Assembly: GCA_947455205.1 (NCBI GenBank)
Contig: CANGNF010000019.1
Coordinates: forward strand, 18,057-82,056
Source of the DNA: Acetobacteraceae bacterium
Lineage (GTDB): Bacteria > Pseudomonadota > Alphaproteobacteria > Acetobacterales > Acetobacteraceae
Direction: 5' to 3'
DNA length: 64,000 bases
In this document: positions 1 through 8,005 of the stretch, piece by piece
Layout of the letters: every line of letters starts with the position of its first letter
How positions within the stretch are numbered: position 1 is the stretch's first letter
Made by a program: the position numbers and the translations under genes
Notes under the pieces: model-generated
What the model saw: the letters and a program-made list of their open reading frames with translations, nothing else
Told to the model about the DNA's origin: nothing
Databases searched by the model: none

Positions 1-1353
1 GTCCCGCCGCGCCGGGTCGATGCGGTAGCGCACCACCTCCAGCACCCGGTTGGCGTTCTCGTGCAGCACCTCGCGCAGCTCATGCGCGGGGGCGGCCGGC
101 TTGGGTAGCGGCAGCGCGTCCGGCGGGGTTACCAGGCCGGTGCCGGGGCCGCCGAATTCCAGCGTCCAGCGCATGGTGGCCAGGGCGCTGAGCGCGGCGC
201 CGGCGGCCAGGATGCCAAGGCCCGGGGCCACGCCGTACTGCCCGCCCAGCCAGCCCGCCAGGGCGGAGCCGACCGCCATGGCCCCGAAGAAGCACAGCTG
301 GTAGATCGCGATTGCCCGCGCCCGGACCCAGGCCGGGCAGGCCAGCTGCGCCGCGGTGGAGAGCGTGGCGCCGGCGCTGATCCAGGCGGCGCCGAACAGC
401 ACCATGCCGAACATCGCCACGCCCCAGTGGCGCGACACCGCCAGGATGGCCATGCCCAGCGCCGCCAGCATGGAGGCGCGGAACACCAGCTGGTCGCGGT
501 TCCAGCGGGCACGGGCGATGGGCAAGGCAAAGCCAGCGGCGACCGCGCCCACGCCCATGGCAGCCAGCATCAGGCCGAAGAATTGCGGACCAAGACCCAG
601 CTGCTGGCGCACGAACAGCGGCATCAGCCCCCAGATGGAGGCGCTGAACAGGAAGAACACGCAGCTGCGCAGAATGGCCGAATGCATGGCTGGCGTGGCG
701 TGGACGAAGCGCAGCCCCGCGCGCATGGCGGAAACCAGGTGCTCCGGCGGCATCCGGCGGCTGCGCGCCTCCGGCTTCCACAGCAGCAGCACCACGATCA
801 GCCAGACGAAGCTGACTGCGTTGAGCACGAAGGCGGCTTCCGGCCCGGCCCAGGCAATGGCGAAGCCGCCCAGCGCCGGGCCGACCGCACGCGCGATGTT
901 GAAGCTGATGCCGTTCAGCGCGATGGCGCCGACCAGGTCCTCCTTCGGCAGCAGCTCCGGCGTCGTCGCCGCCCAGGCCGGGAAGTTCATGGCGTTGCCG
1001 GCGCCGATGGCGAAGGTGAGGATCAACAGCCCCCAGGGGCCCAGGCTGCCATTGGCGGTCAGCACCGCCAGCACCAGGGCGGAGACCAGGATCCAGGCCT
1101 GGGCGCCGATCAGGAACAGCCGGCGGTCGATGATGTCCGCCAGAGCACCGGCCGGCAGCGCCAGCAGGAAGACCGGCAGCATGGAGGCGGCCTGGACCAG
1201 GCTGACCATCATCGGGTCGGGGTCCAGGATGGTCATCAGCCAGCCGGCGCCGGTGTTCTGGATCCACAGGCCGATATTGCTGGCCAGCGTGGCGACCCAA
1301 AGGCCGCGGAACACGCTGTGGCGAAGCGGCAGGAAGGCGCGGGGCAAGGGCAT
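1..1353 (-). CDS. MFS transporter, MFS_3/EntS-like exporter (3' end cut by window edge)
   Basis: The reading frame opens at an ATG (1353-1351) and runs off the left edge without a stop, giving 451 residues. The N-terminus (MPLPRAFLPLRHSVFRGLW) leads into about 12 hydrophobic segments typical of major facilitator exporters. The motif LPAGALADIIDRR around residue 65-77 is the MFS loop 2-3 signature. After the last membrane segment the chain continues with a soluble tail (EVLHENANRVLEVVRYRID) that matches the start of the extra C-terminal domain in the enterobactin-exporter-like MFS_3 family. The substrate cannot be told. Paired CTGC-AAT-GCAG boxes lie about 90-120 bp upstream of its start. The family call is firm; the export direction is inferred from the family. 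Confidence 0.85.
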   Translation of the reverse strand, partial: MPLPRAFLPLRHSVFRGLWVATLASNIGLWIQNTGAGWLMTILDPDPMMVSLVQAASMLPVFLLALPAGALADIIDRRLFLIGAQAWILVSALVLAVLTANGSLGPWGLLILTFAIGAGNAMNFPAWAATTPELLPKEDLVGAIALNGISFNIARAVGPALGGFAIAWAGPEAAFVLNAVSFVWLIVVLLLWKPEARSRRMPPEHLVSAMRAGLRFVHATPAMHSAILRSCVFFLFSASIWGLMPLFVRQQLGLGPQFFGLMLAAMGVGAVAAGFALPIARARWNRDQLVFRASMLAALGMAILAVSRHWGVAMFGMVLFGAAWISAGATLSTAAQLACPAWVRARAIAIYQLCFFGAMAVGSALAGWLGGQYGVAPGLGILAAGAALSALATMRWTLEFGGPGTGLVTPPDALPLPKPAAPAHELREVLHENANRVLEVVRYRIDPARRD

Positions 1354-1440
1354 CAGGCGGTTCTGCCCCCGGCGTGCGGCGGAATTGAAGCGAAACCACC
1401 GCGAGCGGCACGCTTTGCCGCGATGGGAGGGATGCTGTTG

Positions 1441-1475
1441 CTGCAATGCAGCACGGAAGTAGGTCTGCAATGCAG
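1441..1475. promoter_or_regulatory. Pair of CTGCN3GCAG boxes (PhaR-type operator)
   Basis: The 11-mer CTGCAATGCAG occurs at 1441-1451 and again at 1465-1475, 24 bp apart (about two helical turns, same face). It fits CTGC-N3-GCAG, the motif known for the polyhydroxyalkanoate regulator PhaR in alphaproteobacteria. The pair sits between the 3' end of the glutathione transferase gene and the start of the MFS gene, so it most likely serves the MFS promoter on the minus strand. The assignment to PhaR is inference; the repeat itself is exact. Confidence 0.5.
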
Positions 1476-1528
1476 CATGGCACGAGGCCTGCGGTGCCGC
1501 ACGGGAGGCGCGGGCGCCGCCCGGCTGG

Positions 1529-2197
1529 CTAGAACTCGGCGTCCAGTTCCAGTTCCTCGATCTTGTCGTGCGCCTCGGCCTCGGCCTCGGCCGCCCACTC
1601 TACCAAGTCCGGCCAGGACAGCAGCTTGCGGGCATAGGCGTCGCAGACCGCATCCAGCTTCACGTCATAGGTGCGGAAGCGGGTGGCGACCGGGGCGTAG
1701 AAGGCATCCGCCACGCTGGGCCGGGCGCCGAACAGCCAGGGGCCGCCCCATTCCGCCAGGCATTCGCGCCAGGTCAGGCAGATCCGTTCGATATCCGCGC
1801 GCGCCGCGGACCACACGGTGAAGCCCTGGTGGTGCGCGCGCAGGTTCATCGGCAGGGAGGAGCGCAGCGCGTGGAAGCCGGCATGCATCTCGCCGGAGAT
1901 CGAGCGGCAGCGGGCGCGGGCGGCCCGGTCCTTCGGCAGCATCTGCGCGGCGGGGCACAATTCGTTGAGGAACTCGCCGATGGCGGTGGTGTCCCACACC
2001 TCCACCCCGTCATGCAGCAGGCTGGGGATGCGGATGGAGGAGGACTGCATCAGCAGCTCCGCCTTCATCGCGGGGTCGTCGGGGGAAACGACCTCCACCG
2101 TGAAGGGCAGGCCCGAGAGTCGCGCCAGCAGGAAGCCGCGCAGCGACCAGGAGGAATAGTTCCTGCTGCTGATCCGCAGTACCGTTCCGGTCGCCAT
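1529..2197 (-). CDS. Glutathione S-transferase family protein
   Basis: This 222-residue protein has an N-terminal thioredoxin-like domain (SSRNYSSWSLRGFLLA, residues about 8-23, with the Ser/Tyr/Ser cluster that usually activates glutathione). A conserved cis-Pro segment follows (RIPSLLHDG), then the acidic-Ser pair region (WDTTAIGEFL), then an all-helical C-terminal domain ending in AEAEAHDKIEELELDAEF. I chose the ATG at 2197 over a longer upstream frame because the family N-terminus begins there and a CAGGAGG-like ribosome site precedes it. It is divergent from the PHB depolymerase gene. It probably conjugates or isomerises glutathione adducts in the cytoplasm; the substrate is unknown. Confidence 0.87.
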   Translation of the reverse strand: MATGTVLRISSRNYSSWSLRGFLLARLSGLPFTVEVVSPDDPAMKAELLMQSSSIRIPSLLHDGVEVWDTTAIGEFLNELCPAAQMLPKDRAARARCRSISGEMHAGFHALRSSLPMNLRAHHQGFTVWSAARADIERICLTWRECLAEWGGPWLFGARPSVADAFYAPVATRFRTYDVKLDAVCDAYARKLLSWPDLVEWAAEAEAEAHDKIEELELDAEF

Positions 2198-2303
2198 GGA
2201 TGCCTCCTGTTTCGCCGGCGCCACGCTACCAGCACCTTCGCAGTTGCGAAATACGCCATAACAGGCACCATGGGTCCCAATTGGACGAAATGGCTGCGCG
2301 ACC

Positions 2304-3521
2304 ATGATGTATCACCTGTGGCAGGCCCGGCAGGACATGCTGAACCCGATGCGGCGCATGGCGCGCGGCATGGGCGGCATGCTGCGCGGCTTCGACGTGC
2401 CGCACCCGGCCTTCATCGGGCTGCGCAATGCGCGGGCGATGCTGGAGGTGTTCGGCCATTCCGGGCTGACCCAGGAACGCCCGCCCTTCGACATTCCCAG
2501 CGTGCGCGTCGGCAACGACGTGGTCGCGGTGCGGGAGGAAGTGACCCAGGCCGGGCTGTTCGGCAGCCTGCTGCATTTCCGCAAGGAAACCGAGATCCGC
2601 CAGCCGCGTGTGCTGATCGTGGCGCCGATGTCCGGGCACTTCGCCACCCTGCTGCGCGGCACGGTGCAGGTGATGCTGCCGGACAACGACGTCTACATCA
2701 CCGACTGGCACAATGCGCGGGACGTGCCGCTGAGCGCCGGCCCCTTCGGCGTGGATGAGTTCATCGAGACCATCATGCACTTCATGGAGGTCATCGGGCC
2801 GGGCGCGCACATATTGGCGGTGTGCCAGCCGGTGGCGGCGGTGCTGGCCGCGGTGGCGCTGATGGCGGAGGACCGCAACAAGGCGGTGCCGCGCAGCATG
2901 ACGCTGATGGCCGGGCCGATCGACACCAGGGTGAAGCCCACCAAGGTCAACGACCTGGCCAACAGCAAGAACATCCAGTGGTTCGAGCGCAACCTGATCC
3001 ACACCGTGCCGTGGCGCCACAAGGGCGGCGGGCGGAAGGTGTATCCGGGCATGATCCAGCTCAGCGCCTTCATGTCCATGAACATGGACCGCCACACCCA
3101 GGCCTTCCGCGACCAGTTCCGCCATTTGGTGGATGGCGACGCGGTGAAGGTGGAGGCGCATCGCAAGTTCTACGACGAATACCTGGCGGTGATGGACCTG
3201 CCGGCGGAGTTCTACCTTGAGACGGTCCACCGGATCTTCCAGCGCCACGACCTGCCGCGCGGCGAGATGACGTGGCGCGGCCGCCCGGTGAAGCCGCAGG
3301 CGATCCGCCGCACCGCGCTGCTGACGGTGGAAGGCGAGAAGGACGACATCTGCTCGATCGGCCAGACCATGGCGGCGCTGGACCTGTGCACCGGCATTCC
3401 GCTGCCGATGAAGCGCCACCACCTGCAGACCGGCGTCGGCCACTACGGCATCTTCAACGGCAAGCGCTGGGCGAATGAGATCTATCCCCGCGTGCGGGAG
3501 ATGATCCAGGCGCAGGATTGA
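2304..3521 (+). CDS. phaZ: Intracellular polyhydroxyalkanoate (PHB) depolymerase
   Basis: Length is 405 residues, normal for type-1 intracellular PhaZ. The start MMYHLWQARQDML is characteristic of the family. A cysteine nucleophile replaces the usual lipase-box serine in AVCQPVAAV (Cys174), as in the Cupriavidus PhaZ1 group. Further family blocks are PMSGHFATLLRGTV, YITDWHNARDVP, LMAGPIDTR and, at the C-terminus, GEKDDI and HHLQTGVGHYGIFNG, which carry the Asp and His of the triad. It mobilises stored PHB granules to 3-hydroxybutyrate units. No phaC, phaR or phasin gene is in the window. It has a two-Met start (2304/2307) and stands alone, divergent from a glutathione transferase gene. Confidence 0.93.
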   Translation: MMYHLWQARQDMLNPMRRMARGMGGMLRGFDVPHPAFIGLRNARAMLEVFGHSGLTQERPPFDIPSVRVGNDVVAVREEVTQAGLFGSLLHFRKETEIRQPRVLIVAPMSGHFATLLRGTVQVMLPDNDVYITDWHNARDVPLSAGPFGVDEFIETIMHFMEVIGPGAHILAVCQPVAAVLAAVALMAEDRNKAVPRSMTLMAGPIDTRVKPTKVNDLANSKNIQWFERNLIHTVPWRHKGGGRKVYPGMIQLSAFMSMNMDRHTQAFRDQFRHLVDGDAVKVEAHRKFYDEYLAVMDLPAEFYLETVHRIFQRHDLPRGEMTWRGRPVKPQAIRRTALLTVEGEKDDICSIGQTMAALDLCTGIPLPMKRHHLQTGVGHYGIFNGKRWANEIYPRVREMIQAQD

Positions 3522-3550
3522 AGCCAGCGTTAACGGTTGGCATTTTGTTC

Positions 3551-3579
3551 TTGCCGCCAGATTCATGCTGTGTTCTAGT
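3551..3579 (+). promoter_or_regulatory. Candidate promoter of the small membrane ORF
   Basis: TTGCCG (3551-3556) and TCTAGT (3574-3579) are separated by 17 bp, resembling -35/-10 elements. The expected transcription start falls at about 3586, exactly on the ATG of the next small ORF, which would make that mRNA leaderless. This is inference from motif spacing only. Confidence 0.3.
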
Positions 3580-3585
3580 TTGGTC

Positions 3586-3756
3586 ATGCACAGCGCCATC
3601 GCCTTGCCGGACGACCTCCGCATTCCCGCGCCGCCCCGGCGCTCCCGCGCCTGGGCGCTGGGCGCGCTGATCCGGGAGGCGAGCCTGCTGACCTCGCTGG
3701 GCGCCATGCTGTCCTGGGGCGTCGCCGAGGTGGCGGGGCTGTTGCTGGGGTACTGA
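3586..3756 (+). CDS. Small single-pass membrane protein, unknown function
   Basis: A 56-residue frame starts at ATG 3586 (MHSAIALPDDLRIPAPPRRS) and ends in one hydrophobic stretch (LTSLGAMLSWGVAEVAGLLL, about residues 34-53). The basic Arg-rich segment before it predicts an N-in topology. No Shine-Dalgarno is seen; a promoter-like pair ends just before the ATG. It lies between phaZ and a deacetylase gene, both on the same strand. I do not recognise the family. It could be a chance ORF, but the clean hydrophobic helix and adjacent promoter-like elements favour a real gene. Confidence 0.4.
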   Translation: MHSAIALPDDLRIPAPPRRSRAWALGALIREASLLTSLGAMLSWGVAEVAGLLLGY

Positions 3757-3781
3757 GCGGTTTCGCGCTAACCTGCGCCGC

Positions 3782-4459
3782 ATGCCCGCGGCCCCGATCT
3801 GCCTGAGCTTCGACAACGGCCCGACGCCGGAAGCCACGCCCTTGGTGCTGGCCACCCTGGCACGGCGCCGGCTGCGGGCGGTGTTCTTCCCCATTGCGGC
3901 GCGGCTGCGCGACCCGGCCTATCTGGCGTTGGCTGAACGCTGCCGGGCGGCAGGGCACTTGGTCGGCAACCACACCCTCAACCACGGCACGCCGCTGGGG
4001 CGCCGCACGGCCGCCGAGGCGGTGGCCGAGATTGCCGGCGCCGACGCCCTGTTGGGCGCGCTGCGCGAGCCGGCGCGGCTGTTCCGCCCCAATGGCGGCG
4101 GCGGCGCGCTGGGGCCGCATCTGCTGAACCAGGCGGCGCTGGCGCATCTGCGCGCCCAGGGCCACACGCTGGTGCTGTGGAATGCGGTGCCGCGCGACTG
4201 GGACGACCCGGAGGGCTGGCCGCCCCGCGCCCTGGCCCTGGCCGCCGCCGCCCGCGAGCCGGTGCTGCTGGTGCTGCACGACCTGGCCAATGGCGCCATG
4301 CGCCACCTGGACCGCGTGCTGGGGCAATTGGCCGATGCGGGGCATGAATTCCTGCCCGAGCCGCCCGCCAACTGCGTGAAGCTGCGGCCGGGCTGGGCGG
4401 CGGCCGACCTTGCCGACTATGTTGCCGCGCCCCACGGCCCCGAGGAAACCGCGCCATGA
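3782..4459 (+). CDS. Polysaccharide deacetylase (NodB-homology, carbohydrate esterase 4) family protein
   Basis: The protein has 225 residues and no signal peptide. The NodB motif 1 appears as SFDNGPTPEAT (residues about 9-19), with Asn replacing the second Asp of the usual T/SFDDGP. Motif 2 is GNHTLNH, the two metal-binding His. RLFRPNGGG corresponds to motif 3 (R-PP/N-G). WNAVPRDWDD and VLLVLHD correspond to motifs 4 and 5. It should remove acyl groups from a glycan or act on a C-N bond as many cytoplasmic family members do. The next gene starts inside its stop (ATGA), suggesting translational coupling with a Bug receptor. The substrate is unknown. Confidence 0.85.
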   Translation: MPAAPICLSFDNGPTPEATPLVLATLARRRLRAVFFPIAARLRDPAYLALAERCRAAGHLVGNHTLNHGTPLGRRTAAEAVAEIAGADALLGALREPARLFRPNGGGGALGPHLLNQAALAHLRAQGHTLVLWNAVPRDWDDPEGWPPRALALAAAAREPVLLVLHDLANGAMRHLDRVLGQLADAGHEFLPEPPANCVKLRPGWAAADLADYVAAPHGPEETAP

Positions 4460-5409
4460 ACCGTCGCCACCTGCTGGCCGCCGCCACGCTGCTGCCCTTT
4501 TCCGCGCGCGCCGCCGAATGGCCGGAGCGGCCGCTGCGGTTGATCATCCCCTTCGCCGCCGGCACCAGTACGGACATCATGGGCCGCATCGCCGCCGGGC
4601 ATCTCAGCCGCGGGCTGGGCCAGCCGGTGGTGGCGGACAACCGCACCGGCGCCGGCGGCACGGTGGGCGCGCTGGCCGCGGCCCAGGCGGCGCCGGATGG
4701 CTACACCCTGTTCTTCGGCACCAGCGGCACCCAGGCCACCAACCCCGCGATGATGCAGGGCCTGGCCTACGACCCCGAGCGCGACTTCGCGCCGATCAGC
4801 AGCTTCGCCAAGACCGCTGTCATCCTGGCGGTGCGGCCGCAGCTGGGGGTGCGCGACCTGGCCGGCTTCATCGCGCTGGCGAAGCAGCGGGTGGTCAGCA
4901 TCGGCACCGCCGGCACCGGCACCACGGGGCACCTGACCCAGGCGCAGCTGGACCTGGCGACGGGCATCCGCACCACGCATGTGCCGTACCGGGACGCCGG
5001 GCGCGGCATTGCGGACCTGCTGAACGGCACGCTGGACGCCTTCGTCTACCACCCGCTCGGCCTGGCCGAGTTCATCCGCGCCGGCAGCCTCAAGCCCCTG
5101 GCGCTGACCGGGGAACGCCGGCACTTCCTGTTCCCGGACCTGCCGACCATGGCGGAGGCCGGCGCGCCCGGCGTGGTGGTGGAGGGCTGGTGGGCGCTGT
5201 TCGCCCCGGCGCGCACCCCGGCGCCGATCATCGCCCGGCTGAACGCGCTGACCGTGGCGGCGCTGCGCGACGAGACCACCATGGCCGAGCTGCGCCGCCA
5301 GGGGCTGGAGGTGATGGGCGGCACCCCGGCCGAGCTGGCGGCCACCCAGCATGCCGAGCTGACGAAGCAGCGGGCGCTGGTGAAGGCGGCCAACATCACG
5401 CCGGAGTGA
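4456..5409 (+). CDS. Bug-family (TctC) tripartite tricarboxylate transporter substrate-binding protein
   Basis: The 317-residue protein opens with a Sec signal (MNRRHLLAAATLLPFSARAA) and then the Bug hallmark WPERPLRLIIPFAAGTSTDI. Other family blocks are VVADNRTGAGGTVG, the ligand-loop region VPYRDAGRGIADLL and FPDLPTMAEAG near the C-terminus. It binds a small carboxylate in the periplasm for a TctAB-type permease. No tctA or tctB lies nearby, so it is an orphan receptor, a common situation where Bug genes are expanded. It overlaps the deacetylase stop by 4 bp and has GAGGA upstream of its ATG. Confidence 0.92.
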   Translation: MNRRHLLAAATLLPFSARAAEWPERPLRLIIPFAAGTSTDIMGRIAAGHLSRGLGQPVVADNRTGAGGTVGALAAAQAAPDGYTLFFGTSGTQATNPAMMQGLAYDPERDFAPISSFAKTAVILAVRPQLGVRDLAGFIALAKQRVVSIGTAGTGTTGHLTQAQLDLATGIRTTHVPYRDAGRGIADLLNGTLDAFVYHPLGLAEFIRAGSLKPLALTGERRHFLFPDLPTMAEAGAPGVVVEGWWALFAPARTPAPIIARLNALTVAALRDETTMAELRRQGLEVMGGTPAELAATQHAELTKQRALVKAANITPE

Positions 5410-5523
5410 CGCCAGGGCCGTCCCGACATGCCGAAACGCAGGGCAGGTCTGCGCGGCAACATGCTCAACAGGCGGGCAGAACTGGTCTAGGGTGACGGTC
5501 CAAAGGGTTGGAAACCGCCATCG

Positions 5524-6747
5524 ATGTCTCGCGCCAGGGCCGACTGGACCAAGCCTGAACTGCGCACGCTGCTGACCGTGGCCGCGGCGCACCTGGTCAG
5601 CCACCTGCATATCCTGGTGCTGCCGCCGCTGTTTCCGCTGCTGCGGGCGCGCATGGATGTCAGCTTCGTCGAGCTTGGCGTGGCGCTGACGGTATTCAAC
5701 GTTGTCTCGGCACTGACCCAGGCGCCGGTGGGCTTTTTGACGGATCGACTCGGGCCGCGCCGGGTGCTGGCCGCCGGGCTGGCGCTGGGTGGCGTCAGCT
5801 ACGTGGCGCTGGGCCTGGCCTGCAACTACCCGATGCTGCTGGCCACGGCCGCCGCGCTCGGGCTGGCCAACAGCGTCTACCATCCCTCGGACTACGCCAT
5901 CCTGGGCGGCGCCATTGCCGAGGAGCGGGTCGGCCGGGCGTTTTCCATCCATACCTTCGCCGGCTACCTGGGCGGGGCCATCGCGCCGCCGCTGATGCTG
6001 GGCGTGGCCGCGCTGGGCGGCCTGCCGGCGGCGTTGGTGGTGGCGGGCGGCATCGGGCTGGCCACGGCGGCGCCGCTGCTGGTTTCCGCCATGCGGGAAC
6101 AGGCCCTGGCGCCGCTGGCGCCGCGCCCGGCGGAAAGCCGGCTGCCGCTGCTGGCGGTGCTGACGCCGGCGGTGCTGGGCATGACCTTCTTCTTCACCAT
6201 GCTGAACCTGGCGACGTCGGGCGTGCAGAACTTCGCGGTCACCGCGCTGAACGCCGGCTTCGGCACCAGCCTGGGCGTGGCGAACACGGCGCTGACCGCC
6301 TGGCTGGCGCTTTCGGCCGCCGGCGTGCTGCTGGGCGGCGTCATCGCCGACCGCACCGCCCGGCATGGCGAGGTAGCGGCGATCGGCTTCGGCCTGTGCG
6401 CCGCGCTGGTGCTGCTGGTGGGGCTGGTGCCGCTGCCGGGGCTGCTGCTGGTGGCGGTGCTGGGGCTGGCCGGGCTGCTTTCCGGCCTGATCATGCCCAG
6501 CCGGGACATGCTGGTGCGCCGCGCCTCGCCGCCCGGGGCGTTGGGGCGGACCTTCGGCATCGTCACCACGGGGTTCAACATCGGCGGCGCGACCGGGCCG
6601 CTGATCTATGCCGCGCTGCTGGACCAGGGGGAGCCGCGGGCGGTGTTCCTGGTGTCCGTCGGCTTCATGGTGGTGACCATCGGCTACGCCCTGGCGACGG
6701 AATACTGGCCCGGCCGGCGGCGTACGACGCTGGCGGCGGCGGAGTAG
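5524..6747 (+). CDS. MFS transporter
   Basis: A 407-residue protein with about 12 hydrophobic segments. The loop 2-3 motif appears as GFLTDRLGPRRVLAAG. The segment NSVYHPSDYAILGG (around residue 117-130) resembles the fosmidomycin-resistance/FSR-like branch of MFS, and IADRTARHG marks the equivalent loop in the second half. It should be an inner-membrane antiporter or uniporter; the substrate cannot be inferred. The gene ends one base before the convergent GNAT gene's stop codon, leaving no room for a dedicated terminator. Confidence 0.86.
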   Translation: MSRARADWTKPELRTLLTVAAAHLVSHLHILVLPPLFPLLRARMDVSFVELGVALTVFNVVSALTQAPVGFLTDRLGPRRVLAAGLALGGVSYVALGLACNYPMLLATAAALGLANSVYHPSDYAILGGAIAEERVGRAFSIHTFAGYLGGAIAPPLMLGVAALGGLPAALVVAGGIGLATAAPLLVSAMREQALAPLAPRPAESRLPLLAVLTPAVLGMTFFFTMLNLATSGVQNFAVTALNAGFGTSLGVANTALTAWLALSAAGVLLGGVIADRTARHGEVAAIGFGLCAALVLLVGLVPLPGLLLVAVLGLAGLLSGLIMPSRDMLVRRASPPGALGRTFGIVTTGFNIGGATGPLIYAALLDQGEPRAVFLVSVGFMVVTIGYALATEYWPGRRRTTLAAAE

Positions 6748-7203
6748 CTACAGCGCCCGCTGCATGAAGCAGCTGTTCGGGTCCGGCCTGTAGTCGGCAT
6801 ACGGCCCGCATTCGGTGAAGCCCTGGCGGCGGTAGAGCGCGCGGGCCGGGGCGAAGTAATCCATCGCGCCGGTCTCCAGGCTCAGCCTGGTGCAGCCGGC
6901 CGCCCGCGCCTCCGCGATGATGTGCCACAGCATGGTACTGGCGGCGCCCTGGCGGCGGGCCGTGTCGGCGGTGAACATGGACTTCACCTCGCCATGGCCG
7001 GGCGCCAGCAGGCGCAGCGCTCCCAGCGCCTGCACCTGGTCGGCCTGCCACAGCGCCCAGGCGGTAATGTCCGGGCGCCTCAGCCCGTCCAGGTCCAGCG
7101 CGTGGCGGCTGCACACCGGCGTCACCGCGAAGGCGCGTTCCAGGTGCAGGCGCAACAGCGCCCGCACCTGGGGGTGGTCGAAATCCGCCGGCAGGATCGG
7201 CAC
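6748..7203 (-). CDS. GNAT-family N-acetyltransferase
   Basis: The 151-residue single-domain protein has the acetyl-CoA pyrophosphate-binding motif A as TARRQGAASTMLWHI (the RxxGA turn at about residues 84-88) followed by AEARAAGCTRLSLETG and the motif B segment ALYRRQGFTECGPYADY. It begins MPILPADFDHPQVRALL, a start shared with small YafP/ElaA-like acetyltransferases. The acceptor is unknown. It is 4 bp downstream of the FrnE-like gene on the same strand, so the two are probably co-transcribed. Confidence 0.87.
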   Translation of the reverse strand: MPILPADFDHPQVRALLRLHLERAFAVTPVCSRHALDLDGLRRPDITAWALWQADQVQALGALRLLAPGHGEVKSMFTADTARRQGAASTMLWHIIAEARAAGCTRLSLETGAMDYFAPARALYRRQGFTECGPYADYRPDPNSCFMQRAL

Positions 7204-7207
7204 GGAG

Positions 7208-7981
7208 TCAGGCGCGGGCGGGGATCACGCCGCGCTCGCGCAGGATCCGCAGGCCCTTCTGGAAGGCCTCGGCCATGTCCTCGGCCGGCATGGCGCCGCT
7301 GAACAGCACATGCCCGGCCAGGGCGAAGGTCGGTACGCCGGAGAGACCGCCAGCGCGGAACTGGGCGTCCTCGGCCAGCACTTCCTGCTCCAGCGCGTTG
7401 CTGGCCAGGAACTCGGTCACTTCCTCCGCGTCCATGCCGGCTTCCCCGGCCAGGCGGGCCAGCTCGGCGCGGTTGCCCACGTCCACGCCTTCCTGGAAGT
7501 AGCCGCGGAACATGCGCTCCACCACCTCATGCTGCAGGCCCAGCGCGCCGGCCAGGTGGATCACGCGGTGCGCGTCCACCGTGTTGGGGGTGCGCAGCAT
7601 CCGGTCGTGGCGGAACTCCAGCCCGGCCACGGCGCCGGCCTGGGCCACGCGAGCATCGGCGGCGGCGCTGCGCTCCAGGCTGCCGAACTTGGCGGCGCGG
7701 TAGCTGGCGCGCTCCACGCCTTCGCGCGGCATCTCCGGGTTCAGCTGGAACGGGCGCCAGTGGATGTCGAAGCTCTCGCCTTCCTCGGCCAGGATGCCCA
7801 GCGCGCGGTCCAGGTTGCGCTTGCCCACCCAGCACCAGGGGCAGATCGCGTCGGAGATCACGTCCACCCGCGTGACGGCGGCGGGTTCGCGGCCCAGCGG
7901 CATCGGGGCGGCGCTGGCGTTCTCGGGTACGGCGCAGCCATCGGGGCCGCAGACCTCGCCTTGTGTGGTGCCGTCGTCCAT
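7208..7981 (-). CDS. DsbA-family oxidoreductase (FrnE-like)
   Basis: The 257-residue cytoplasmic protein has an N-terminal extension carrying CGPDGC, then the thioredoxin fold with active site DAICPWCWVGKRN (CPWC, about residues 47-50). An inserted helical domain follows, and the cis-Pro loop appears as GLSGVPTFALAG. WRPFQLNPEMP is a signature of the FrnE/2-hydroxychromene isomerase-like DsbA branch. It should catalyse thiol-disulfide exchange or isomerisation on an unknown substrate. The additional Cys pair (CxxxxC) near the N-terminus is unusual and might form a second redox or metal site. It sits upstream of a GNAT gene and downstream of a glutathione transferase gene, all on the minus strand. 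Confidence 0.88.
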   Translation of the reverse strand: MDDGTTQGEVCGPDGCAVPENASAAPMPLGREPAAVTRVDVISDAICPWCWVGKRNLDRALGILAEEGESFDIHWRPFQLNPEMPREGVERASYRAAKFGSLERSAAADARVAQAGAVAGLEFRHDRMLRTPNTVDAHRVIHLAGALGLQHEVVERMFRGYFQEGVDVGNRAELARLAGEAGMDAEEVTEFLASNALEQEVLAEDAQFRAGGLSGVPTFALAGHVLFSGAMPAEDMAEAFQKGLRILRERGVIPARA

Positions 7982-8005
7982 CGGGGGTGCTCCTGCTTTC
8001 TGCGC

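Noticed and set aside
2226..3707. A 493-codon open frame on the minus strand opposite phaZ
   Set aside because: It is rich in His, Arg and Ala in a pattern produced by the opposite strand of GC-rich coding sequence; phaZ on the plus strand has clear family motifs.
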